A DNA stretch of 5,009 nt from Pseudomonadota bacterium. Its GTDB lineage: Bacteria > Pseudomonadota > Alphaproteobacteria > Rhizobiales > Beijerinckiaceae. Positions within the stretch are counted from its first letter, which is position 1. The number at the start of each line of letters is the position of its first letter. Positions 1 through 5,009 of the stretch are shown one piece after another. The notes beneath the pieces were generated by a model. It saw nothing but the letters and a program-made list of their open reading frames with translations. It had not been told where the DNA came from and searched no databases. The stretch spans positions 1 through 5,009 of the forward strand of contig JAEXUU010000082.1 in the NCBI GenBank assembly GCA_023452965.1, given 5' to 3'. The translations under genes were made by a program, and so were the position numbers.

Positions 1-263
1 ATCTGCTCGGGCTCGGCGCCCATGCAGCCGGTGACGATGACCTTGCCGTTCTCGGCCATGGCCGAGCCGATCGCCTCGAGCGATTCCTGCTTGGCGCTGT
101 CGAGGAAGCCGCAGGTGTTGACGATGACGAGGTCGGCGCCCGCATGGCTCTTGCTGAGCTCATAGCCCTCGGAACGCAGCGAGGTGATGATGCGCTCGGA
201 GTCGACCAGGGCCTTGGGGCAGCCCAGCGAGACGAAGGAGATTTTCGGCGCGACGGCATTCAT
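1..263 (-). CDS. rimO: Ribosomal protein S12 methylthiotransferase RimO, N-terminal part (runs off left edge)
   Basis: RimO is a cytoplasmic radical-SAM enzyme with two [4Fe-4S] clusters that adds a methylthio group to an aspartate of ribosomal protein S12. Only the first 87 codons are present, of a family usually near 440 residues. They cover most of the UPF0004/MTTase N-terminal domain. Its three cluster-binding cysteines are visible: Cys15 in [12 protein letters not shown], Cys51 in [13 protein letters not shown] and Cys80 in [11 protein letters not shown]. The [10 protein letters not shown] form is typical of RimO; the related tRNA enzyme MiaB has GCQMN instead. The radical-SAM CxxxCxxC motif and TRAM domain would lie beyond the edge. 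The ATG at 263 is the only plausible start, because an in-frame TGA lies at 282-284 with no ATG, GTG or TTG between. No clear Shine-Dalgarno is visible. The gene sits 191 bases downstream of the sulfurtransferase on the same strand and may have its own promoter. Confidence 0.93.
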   Translation of the reverse strand, partial: MNAVAPKISFVSLGCPKALVDSERIITSLRSEGYELSKSHAGADLVIVNTCGFLDSAKQESLEAIGSAMAENGKVIVTGCMGAEPEQ

Positions 264-454
264 CGGCGGCAGGACTCGACGTCAGGAAAAAGGGAAGGGC
301 GCGGCAGGGCCGGCGCATTGGCGCTTCCTTTGATCCTTTTTGGACGAATTTGCAAATGCCGGATGAGCGCAGGCCAACTTCGAAACGGCTCCCGGCAGGA
401 TCGTCGTCATGCCGAAAGCCATGCGAACCGGAATCCGCTCCGGCCGAAAATGCC
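264..454. other. Intergenic gap between sulfurtransferase and rimO
   Basis: This 191-base gap holds no convincing gene. Its centre (about 325-357) is richer in A and T than its surroundings and contains a perfect 10-base palindrome, ATTTGCAAAT, at 348-357. A rimO promoter would be expected here, but I could not find a good -35/-10 pair. Minus-strand TTGCAA-like and TTGGCC-like hexamers have only poor partners at 16-18 bases. Just after the sulfurtransferase stop there is a small inverted repeat (CCGGA, six-base loop, TCCGG; 428-443). It has no following T-tract, so it is not a convincing intrinsic terminator. Confidence 0.4.
348..357. repeat. 10-base perfect palindrome in AT-rich patch upstream of rimO
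   Basis: The bases ATTTGCAAAT read the same on both strands and lie about 85 bases upstream of the rimO start, in the least GC-rich part of the gap. They could be part of an operator or promoter, or could be chance. No second copy was noticed in the window and no known regulator is assigned. Confidence 0.3.
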
Positions 455-1318
455 CTAGCCGGCAGCAGTCGCGACCGGGCGCTCGGGATCCTGGGTCCAG
501 TCGGTCATCGAGCCGTCATAGAGCGAGACCTCGTCGCGTCCGAGCACCTCGGAGAGCACGAACCAGTTCAGCGCCGCGGTATGGCCGGTGTTGCAATAGG
601 AGATCGCCGGGCCGCTCGGTACGGCGCCATAGAGCGCACCGAGATCGCCTTGCGGTCGAAGCTTGCCGGCCGCCGGGTCGAAGGCCGCCGCATAGTCGCG
701 CGAGACGGCGCCCGGGATATGGCCGGCGCGCGTCGCCTCCGCCGCTTTCTCGCGGCCGTCGAAATAACTGGCGGCGCGCGCATCGACCAGCGTGGCAAGC
801 TTGCCGCGCGCGGCCACGAAGGTCGCGTCAGCCGTGCTGCGCAGTTCCTGCTTCACGACGACGGGGTAAGGGGTAGCAACCGCCGGTCGCGAGGGACCGG
901 TTGCGACCGGCCGCGCCGGATCGGCCTGCCAGCCCCTGAATCCGCCATCGAGAATCGTCTGCTGCCCGTGGCCGATCAGCTTCAGGGTCCAATAGACGCG
1001 CGCTGCCGCCGCAAAATCCGTGGCGGCGTGCCCGGCGGGGACGATCACGACCCGGCTTTCGGGGCGAATACCGAGGCTGCCGGCGAGGGCGGCGAGATGA
1101 TCGAGCGGCGGCAACATGCCGGGCGCATTGCCGATCTTGGCGCGCCAGCCCGCGGCGGCATAGTCGCTATGTACCGCTCCGGGGATATGGCCAGCCTCGA
1201 ACGCCGCCTGTCCGCCTTCGGCGGTGGCGCGGATATCGATGATGACGAGATCCGGCCGGCCGAGAGCGGCCTGCAGGAACTCGGGCGAAACCAGTCCGGA
1301 TACGGGAAAATCGCTCAT
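455..1318 (-). CDS. Two-domain rhodanese-type sulfurtransferase (SseA-like, COG2897 type)
   Basis: This 287-residue protein has the usual length of tandem-rhodanese sulfurtransferases, which move sulfane sulfur from donors such as thiosulfate or 3-mercaptopyruvate to thiol or cyanide acceptors through a cysteine persulfide. The N-terminal rhodanese domain (about 8-140) contains VIIDIRA and GHIPGAVHSDY, but Val93 stands where the active cysteine would be, so it is the usual inactive domain. The C-terminal domain (about 160-285) contains LVDARA, a second GHIPGAV and the active loop YCNTGHTAA with Cys242, the only cysteine in the protein. CNTGH differs from both the CRKGVT of classical thiosulfate sulfurtransferase and the CGSGVT of mercaptopyruvate sulfurtransferase, so the donor is uncertain. 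No signal peptide is seen, so it is probably cytoplasmic. Its ATG overlaps the TGA of the OsmC-like gene by 4 bases (ATGA), and AGGTGG (1326-1331) lies 7 bases upstream. Both point to coupled translation. Confidence 0.9.
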   Translation of the reverse strand: MSDFPVSGLVSPEFLQAALGRPDLVIIDIRATAEGGQAAFEAGHIPGAVHSDYAAAGWRAKIGNAPGMLPPLDHLAALAGSLGIRPESRVVIVPAGHAATDFAAAARVYWTLKLIGHGQQTILDGGFRGWQADPARPVATGPSRPAVATPYPVVVKQELRSTADATFVAARGKLATLVDARAASYFDGREKAAEATRAGHIPGAVSRDYAAAFDPAAGKLRPQGDLGALYGAVPSGPAISYCNTGHTAALNWFVLSEVLGRDEVSLYDGSMTDWTQDPERPVATAAG

Positions 1319-1752
1319 TCCGCTGCCACCTGATTCAGTTCGTCGATCACCTCGAGCGAGGTGCTCATCTCCGCGGTCGCACCCAGCATGATCGAAGCTG
1401 AGCAGTATTTTTCCTTCGACAATGTGACGGCGCGCGCGGCCTTGGCCTGGGAGAGGCCGCGCCCGGTGACGCGATAGGCGATGTGGATCTTGGTGAAGAC
1501 CTTGGGATCCTCCGTCGCGCGTTCGGCCTCGACCTCGACCTCGCAGCCGGTGACGTTCTCGCGGCCCTTCTTGAGGATCTGCACCACGTCGAAACCCGTG
1601 CAGCCGGCGAGGCCGATCAGCAGCATCTCCATCGGCCGGATGCCGATATTGCGGCCACCATATTCTGGAGCGCCGTCCATGACCACGGCATGGCCGCTGC
1701 CGGCCTCGCCCATGAAGGCCATGCCTTCGACCCAGCTTGCCCGCGCTTTCAT
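1315..1752 (-). CDS. OsmC family protein (YhfA-like), two conserved cysteines
   Basis: This is a 145-residue OsmC/Ohr-fold protein. Members with both cysteines reduce organic hydroperoxides using thiols; the YhfA-like branch, which this resembles, has no firmly assigned role. The visible family signatures are RPMEMLLIGLAGCTGFDVV with Cys51 at the start of the long central helix, and KYCSASIML with Cys117. These match the peroxidatic and resolving cysteine positions. A third cysteine, Cys70, lies in the strand region TGCEVEVE. A longer reading with an ATG at 1770 (151 residues) is possible. I chose the ATG at 1752 because AAGGAG (1759-1764) sits exactly 6 bases upstream of it, whereas nothing resembling a ribosome binding site precedes 1770. 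The protein then begins MKARASW, as is usual for the family. It follows cysA by 63 bases and overlaps the sulfurtransferase by 4 bases, suggesting a shared thiol or persulfide role. Confidence 0.88.
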   Translation of the reverse strand: MKARASWVEGMAFMGEAGSGHAVVMDGAPEYGGRNIGIRPMEMLLIGLAGCTGFDVVQILKKGRENVTGCEVEVEAERATEDPKVFTKIHIAYRVTGRGLSQAKAARAVTLSKEKYCSASIMLGATAEMSTSLEVIDELNQVAAE

Positions 1753-1758
1753 CACCGT

Positions 1759-1764
1759 CTCCTT
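1759..1764 (-). promoter_or_regulatory. Ribosome binding site deciding the OsmC-like start
   Basis: The minus-strand hexamer AAGGAG lies 6 bases before the ATG at 1752. It lies inside the longer reading from 1770, which has no Shine-Dalgarno of its own (its upstream bases read GTAGCGGACC). A GTG at 1755 is in frame but only 3 bases from the motif, too close. The ATG at 1752 is therefore the favoured start. Confidence 0.75.
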
Positions 1765-1815
1765 CGACATGGTCCGCTACCGGAATAGCCCGGCAAGGCT
1801 TGCGAAGCGAGAGGG

Positions 1816-2862
1816 TCAGGCTGCGGCGAACAGGCTGCCATGGGTGATGCGCAGCCGCACGCGCTCGCCGATCGCCGGCGCGACCTGGCTGGCGAGGTCG
1901 ACGTCGAGGCGTTCCGGCAGGCCTTCCACGGCGACTTCGGCGCGGCGCAGCGGCCCATTGCGGCGCAGATGCTCGACGACGCCGGGCAGGGCCAGCGGCG
2001 CATCGTCGACGATACGCAGATGCTGCGGACGGACATAGAGCGAGGCCGGGCCGCCCTGGTTCTGCGTGAGACCGCCGAGCACTGGCCGGTCGAGGAAGAA
2101 GGCCTGGCTGCCTACGACCTTGACGGGGAGGTGATTGGCGTCGCCGAGGAACTCGCAGACGAAAGGCGTCGCCGGATGATCGTAGACATCGTCGGGCGAG
2201 CCGACCTGTTCGAGCCGGCCATCGCTCAGGATCGCGACGCGGTCGGCGAGCTCGAGCGCCTCTTCCTGGTCATGGGTGACGAAGACGGTCGTATGGCCGG
2301 TGCGCTGGTGCAATTGGCGCAGCCAGGCGCGCAGCTCCTTGCGGACCTTGGCGTCGAGCGCGCCGAAGGGCTCGTCGAGCAGCAGCACGCGCGGCTCGAT
2401 GGCGAGGGCGCGGGCAAGGGCGACACGCTGGCGCTGCCCGCCCGAGAGCTGGCTCGGATAGCGCTTCTCCAGACCGGGGAGCTGGATCAGTTCGAGCAGC
2501 TCGGCGACGCGGCGCCGGATCTCCGCCGGCTCGGGCCGCTCGCCACGCGGGCGCGACTTCAGTCCGAAGGCGACGTTCTCGCCGACCGTCATGGTCTTGA
2601 ACAGCGCATAATGCTGGAAGACGAAGCCGATCCGCCGGTCGCGCAAGGAGAGATCGCGCGTGTCGATGTCGCCGAAGAGCACGCGGCCGCGCTCGGCCTG
2701 CTCCAGCCCGGCGATGACGCGCAGCAATGTGGTCTTGCCCGAGCCGGAGGGGCCGAGCAGGGCGACGAGCTCGCCAGGCTGGATGTCGAGCGAGACGCCG
2801 CGCAGCGCAGGGAAGTTCTGGAAGCGCTTCTCGACGGATTCGATGGTGACGGCGACGGACAT
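1816..2862 (-). CDS. cysA: Sulfate/thiosulfate import ATP-binding protein CysA
   Basis: CysA is the ATPase subunit on the cytoplasmic face of the sulfate/thiosulfate importer; it hydrolyses ATP to drive transport through CysT and CysW. The 348-residue protein has every ABC motif in order: Walker [10 protein letters not shown] (37-45), Q-loop Gln83 in VFQHYALF, signature LSGGQ (139-143), Walker [10 protein letters not shown] (158-166), the D-loop ALD and the H-loop His197 in VTHDQEEA. The C-terminal part from about 240 to 348, with GDANHLPV near its start and YVRPQHLRI, is the regulatory TOBE-like domain of CysA-type ATPases. I start it at the ATG at 2862 ([14 protein letters not shown]), because the same frame stays open far upstream only as a shadow of cysW. 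This start lies 11 bases after the cysW stop and has only a weak GAGAG element before it. Motifs and gene order make the assignment firm; sulfate versus thiosulfate preference cannot be read from it. Confidence 0.96.
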   Translation of the reverse strand: MSVAVTIESVEKRFQNFPALRGVSLDIQPGELVALLGPSGSGKTTLLRVIAGLEQAERGRVLFGDIDTRDLSLRDRRIGFVFQHYALFKTMTVGENVAFGLKSRPRGERPEPAEIRRRVAELLELIQLPGLEKRYPSQLSGGQRQRVALARALAIEPRVLLLDEPFGALDAKVRKELRAWLRQLHQRTGHTTVFVTHDQEEALELADRVAILSDGRLEQVGSPDDVYDHPATPFVCEFLGDANHLPVKVVGSQAFFLDRPVLGGLTQNQGGPASLYVRPQHLRIVDDAPLALPGVVEHLRRNGPLRRAEVAVEGLPERLDVDLASQVAPAIGERVRLRITHGSLFAAA

Positions 2863-2873
2863 GGGCTGAGCTC

Positions 2874-3767
2874 TCAATGACGTCGGCTGGCGGCGATCGC
2901 GTCGGCGAAGTGCCATTCCAGCAGGGTTTTCAGGGCGAGCGTCACGAGGGCCAAGCCCGCCAGCAGCGAAGCGACGGCGAAAGCGGCAGCGCCCATGTAC
3001 TCGTTGTAGAGAATCTCGACATGCAGCGGCATGGTGTTGGTCAGGCCGCGGATCTTGCCGGAAACCACGGCGACGGCGCCGAATTCGCCCATCGCACGGG
3101 CGTTGCAGAGCAGGACGCCGTAGAACAGGCTCCATTTCACATTGGGCAGCGTCACGGTCAGGAAGGTGCGCCAGGGCGAGGCGCCCAAGGTCAACGCGGT
3201 TTCCTCCTCGGCCGAGCCGAGCGACTGCATGTGCGGGATGAGCTCGCGGGCGACGAAGGGGAAGGTGACGAAGATCGTCGCCAGTACGATGCCGGGCAGG
3301 GCGAAGACGATCTGGATGTCGTGCGCTTTCAGCCAGGGGCCGAAATAGCCCTGCGCGCCGAAAAGCAGCACGAAGACCAGGCCCGAGATCACCGGCGAGA
3401 CCGAGAATGGCAGGTCGATGAAGCTGGTCAGCAGGCTCTTGCCGCGGAACTCGAACTTGGCGATCGCCCAGGCGGCTGCGATGCCGATGACGATGTTGAA
3501 CGGCACCGCGATCGCTGCGACGAGCAGCGTCAAGCGGATGGCGGCAAGCGCATCCGGCTCGAGGATCGCTTCGCGATAGGCCTGCCAGCCGCGCGCGCCG
3601 GCTTCGACGAAGACCGTGATCAGCGGCAGGAAGAGGAACAGGCAGAGGAAGGCCAGCGAGATCGCGACCAGGCTCCACTGCACCAGCCGGGATTCTCCGG
3701 ATACGTGCCGGGCCGCGCGGGCCGGCTCGAGGTCCTCGGCCTGAAGGGGAAGGCTCGCATCAGACAT
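2874..3767 (-). CDS. cysW: Sulfate ABC transporter permease CysW
   Basis: This 297-residue inner-membrane permease is the second half of the CysT-CysW channel. A polar N-terminal tail of about 30 residues precedes the first hydrophobic segment (about 31-55). Further membrane segments lie near 75-105, 118-140, 153-175, 210-235 and 262-282. The cytoplasmic EAA loop that docks on CysA is clear at about 187-208, reading [21 protein letters not shown]. Features typical of CysW include [20 protein letters not shown] and [16 protein letters not shown]. The ATG at 3767 overlaps the end of cysT by 8 bases. It is preceded by AGGAGG (3775-3780) at 7 bases, so the start is well supported. The gene ends 11 bases before cysA. 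Being second after cysT and before cysA is the standard order and supports CysW rather than a molybdate or phosphate permease. Confidence 0.95.
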   Translation of the reverse strand: MSDASLPLQAEDLEPARAARHVSGESRLVQWSLVAISLAFLCLFLFLPLITVFVEAGARGWQAYREAILEPDALAAIRLTLLVAAIAVPFNIVIGIAAAWAIAKFEFRGKSLLTSFIDLPFSVSPVISGLVFVLLFGAQGYFGPWLKAHDIQIVFALPGIVLATIFVTFPFVARELIPHMQSLGSAEEETALTLGASPWRTFLTVTLPNVKWSLFYGVLLCNARAMGEFGAVAVVSGKIRGLTNTMPLHVEILYNEYMGAAAFAVASLLAGLALVTLALKTLLEWHFADAIAASRRH

Positions 3768-4605
3768 TGCCGAACCTCCTGCGGGCGCGTGCCTGGACGA
3801 GATTGACCAGCAAAATCAGGGCGAAGGAGAGCAGCAGCATCAGAGTCGCGACGACGGCCGCCCCGGCATAGTCGAACTGCTCCAGCCGGATCACGATCAG
3901 CAGCGGCGCGATCTCCGAGACCATCGGCACATTGCCTGCGATGAAGATGACCGAGCCGTATTCGCCGACGGCGCGGGCGAAGGCGAGCACGAAGCCGGTC
4001 ATCAGCGCCGGCAGGACCGGCGGCAACAACACCTGGAAAACGGTGCGCCAGCGGCTGGCGCCGAGCAGCGCGGCGGCCTCCTCGATATCGGCCGGCAGCT
4101 CCTCCAGCACGGGCTGGACGGTGCGCACGACGAAGGGCAGGCCGATGAAGATCAGCGCCACCATCACGCCGAGCGGCGTATAGGCGACCTTGATGTCGTA
4201 GGGGGCGAGCAGGCCGCCGACCCAGCCATTGGGCGCGTAGATCGCCGCCAGCGCGATGCCGGCGACGGCTGTCGGCAAGGCGAAGGGCAGGTCGACCGCG
4301 GCGTCGATCAGGCGCCGGCCGGGAAACTCATAGCGCACCAGAACCCAGGCGAGGATCAGGCCGAACACGGCGTTGACGGCGGCGGCGAACAGCGCGCCGA
4401 GGAAGGAGAGCCGCAGCGCCGCCAGCGTCCGCGGCGAGGTGGCGACGGCCCAAATATCGGCCGGGCCGGCGCTCGCCGCCTTCAGGAACAGCGCGGCGAG
4501 CGGGATCAGGACGATCAGCGACAGCGCCGTCAGCGTGATGCCGAGCGCCAGGCCGAAGCCGGGCAGGATACTGGGCTCACGCCAGCGGGAGACTGTCGCA
4601 GTCAT
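3760..4605 (-). CDS. cysT: Sulfate ABC transporter permease CysT (CysU)
   Basis: CysT is the other channel-forming permease of the sulfate/thiosulfate importer, and this copy has 281 residues, the usual family length. The first hydrophobic helix is at about 15-41. Others lie near 62-90, 103-124, 143-163, 196-222 and 245-270. The EAA loop for the CysA contact is [21 protein letters not shown] (about 175-195). The stretches [15 protein letters not shown] and [17 protein letters not shown] are typical of CysT. The C-terminus is basic ([11 protein letters not shown]), as expected for a cytoplasmic end. The ATG at 4605 follows the sbp TGA after only 3 bases and has no clear Shine-Dalgarno, so translation is probably coupled to sbp. 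The last 8 bases are shared with the start of cysW, and the cysW ribosome binding site lies inside this gene. Confidence 0.95.
   Translation of the reverse strand: MTATVSRWREPSILPGFGLALGITLTALSLIVLIPLAALFLKAASAGPADIWAVATSPRTLAALRLSFLGALFAAAVNAVFGLILAWVLVRYEFPGRRLIDAAVDLPFALPTAVAGIALAAIYAPNGWVGGLLAPYDIKVAYTPLGVMVALIFIGLPFVVRTVQPVLEELPADIEEAAALLGASRWRTVFQVLLPPVLPALMTGFVLAFARAVGEYGSVIFIAGNVPMVSEIAPLLIVIRLEQFDYAGAAVVATLMLLLSFALILLVNLVQARARRRFGNV
3775..3780 (-). promoter_or_regulatory. Strong ribosome binding site of cysW inside the cysT 3' end
   Basis: The minus-strand AGGAGG is a perfect Shine-Dalgarno core 7 bases before the cysW ATG. It lies within the last codons of cysT. It fixes the cysW start and shows that cysW can be initiated independently despite the 8-base overlap. 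Confidence 0.8.
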
Positions 4606-4608
4606 GGC

Positions 4609-5009
4609 TCAGCGCGTCGGCTTGTAGAGCTGGTCGAAGGTGCCGCCATCGCCGAAATGCGCCGGCTGCGCCTTGGCCCAGCCGCCGAAGGCGGCGTCGA
4701 TGGTGATCAGCTCGACCTTCGGGAAGCGCGCGATATCCTTGGCGTCGGCGGCTTCCGGATTGCGCGGCCGATAATAGTGCTTGGCGATGATCGCCTGGCC
4801 CTTCGGCGTGTAGAGGAAGTCGAGATAGGCCTGCGCCTCGGCCCGCGTGCCCTTGGCGTCGACATTGCCGTCGACGATCGTCACCGGCGGCTCGGCCAGG
4901 ATCGAGAGGCTCGGCACGACGATGTCGAACTTGTCGGCGCCGAACTCCTTCAGGGCGAGGAAGGCCTCGTTCTCCCAGGACAGGAAGACGTCGCCGATGC
5001 CGCGCTGGG
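4609..5009 (-). CDS. sbp: Periplasmic sulfate-binding protein Sbp, C-terminal part (runs off right edge)
   Basis: This is the C-terminal 132 residues of a periplasmic sulfate-binding protein, the solute receptor that delivers sulfate (or thiosulfate) to CysT-CysW-CysA. Family members are usually about 330-350 residues with a signal peptide, so more than half, including the signal peptide, lies beyond the window. The frame is open to the edge. It begins [20 protein letters not shown] and continues [21 protein letters not shown], both hallmark Sbp/CysP segments. The tryptophan of SWENEA probably corresponds to the sulfate-contacting Trp of the Salmonella protein; I infer this from memory. Further family stretches are [17 protein letters not shown] and HYYRPRN. 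A GTG at 4917 is an internal valine codon, not a start. The stop precedes cysT by 3 bases. Whether it should be named sbp or cysP cannot be settled from this part alone. Confidence 0.92.
   Translation of the reverse strand, partial: QRGIGDVFLSWENEAFLALKEFGADKFDIVVPSLSILAEPPVTIVDGNVDAKGTRAEAQAYLDFLYTPKGQAIIAKHYYRPRNPEAADAKDIARFPKVELITIDAAFGGWAKAQPAHFGDGGTFDQLYKPTR

Noticed and set aside
428..443. Inverted repeat CCGGA-six bases-TCCGG after the sulfurtransferase as an intrinsic terminator
   Set aside because: The stem is only 5 pairs and no run of T follows on the minus strand. Such short repeats are expected by chance in GC-rich DNA.
350..1333. Plus-strand open frame of 327 codons opposite the sulfurtransferase
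   Set aside because: It is antisense to a complete two-domain rhodanese, its translation is Arg/Gly/Ala-rich without motifs, and it extends into the intergenic gap by chance.
1753..1815. Short hairpins (GCTT/AAGC and CCGG/CCGG) between cysA and the OsmC-like gene
   Set aside because: The stems are 4 pairs with no T-tract, too weak to call a terminator or attenuator.
1840..2880. Plus-strand open frame of 346 codons opposite cysA
   Set aside because: It lies entirely antisense to CysA, whose motifs are all intact. The product has repetitive charged composition and no family features, so it is a GC-rich shadow.
2863..3678. Possible N-terminal extension or fusion of cysA through the cysW region (same frame open to 3678)
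   Set aside because: The extra residues are Arg/Pro/Ala-rich and are the cysW sequence read in another frame. CysA aligns naturally from the ATG at 2862.
2877..3806. Long open frame on the plus strand (309 codons) opposite cysW
   Set aside because: It is a mirror of the cysW codons in a GC-rich gene. Its product is rich in Gln, Glu, Asp and Arg with no recognisable domain, while the minus strand encodes a complete permease.
4609..4917. A complete small protein starting at GTG 4917
   Set aside because: The frame is open beyond this codon to the window edge, and the upstream residues are conserved Sbp sequence, so the GTG is an internal valine.

Overview
The window is GC-rich and densely packed. 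Every gene I can support lies on the minus strand, so transcription runs from high to low coordinates. Codon use (strong G/C at third positions), the alphaproteobacterial look of the RimO N-terminus and the gene set suggest a member of the Hyphomicrobiales (Rhizobiales), perhaps Bosea-like. That placement comes from general resemblance, not from a search.

From 5009 down to 1816 lies a sulfate/thiosulfate ABC importer operon. It starts with the C-terminal part of a periplasmic sulfate-binding protein (Sbp, running off the right edge). The two inner-membrane permeases CysT and CysW and the ATPase CysA follow. Spacing is very tight: 3 bases, an 8-base overlap and 11 bases. The leader and promoter of the operon would lie beyond the right edge.

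After CysA, 63 bases separate the importer from a second, coupled pair. The first is an OsmC/YhfA-like two-cysteine protein, whose start I place at 1752 because of a good ribosome binding site. The second is a two-domain rhodanese-type sulfurtransferase, whose ATG overlaps the OsmC stop by 4 bases. No terminator is visible between cysA and this pair, so all six genes may form one transcript that links sulfate uptake to handling of sulfane sulfur or thiol peroxides.

A 191-base non-coding gap with an AT-richer patch follows. The first 87 codons of rimO (ribosomal protein S12 methylthiotransferase) then run off the left edge. rimO is probably a separate unit.

Overall this is a conventional sulfur-assimilation neighbourhood. 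I found no mobile element, RNA gene, CRISPR array or clearly new system. The more interesting points are the thiol/persulfide pair appended to the importer, a start-site correction, and the nearby sulfur-using enzyme RimO.
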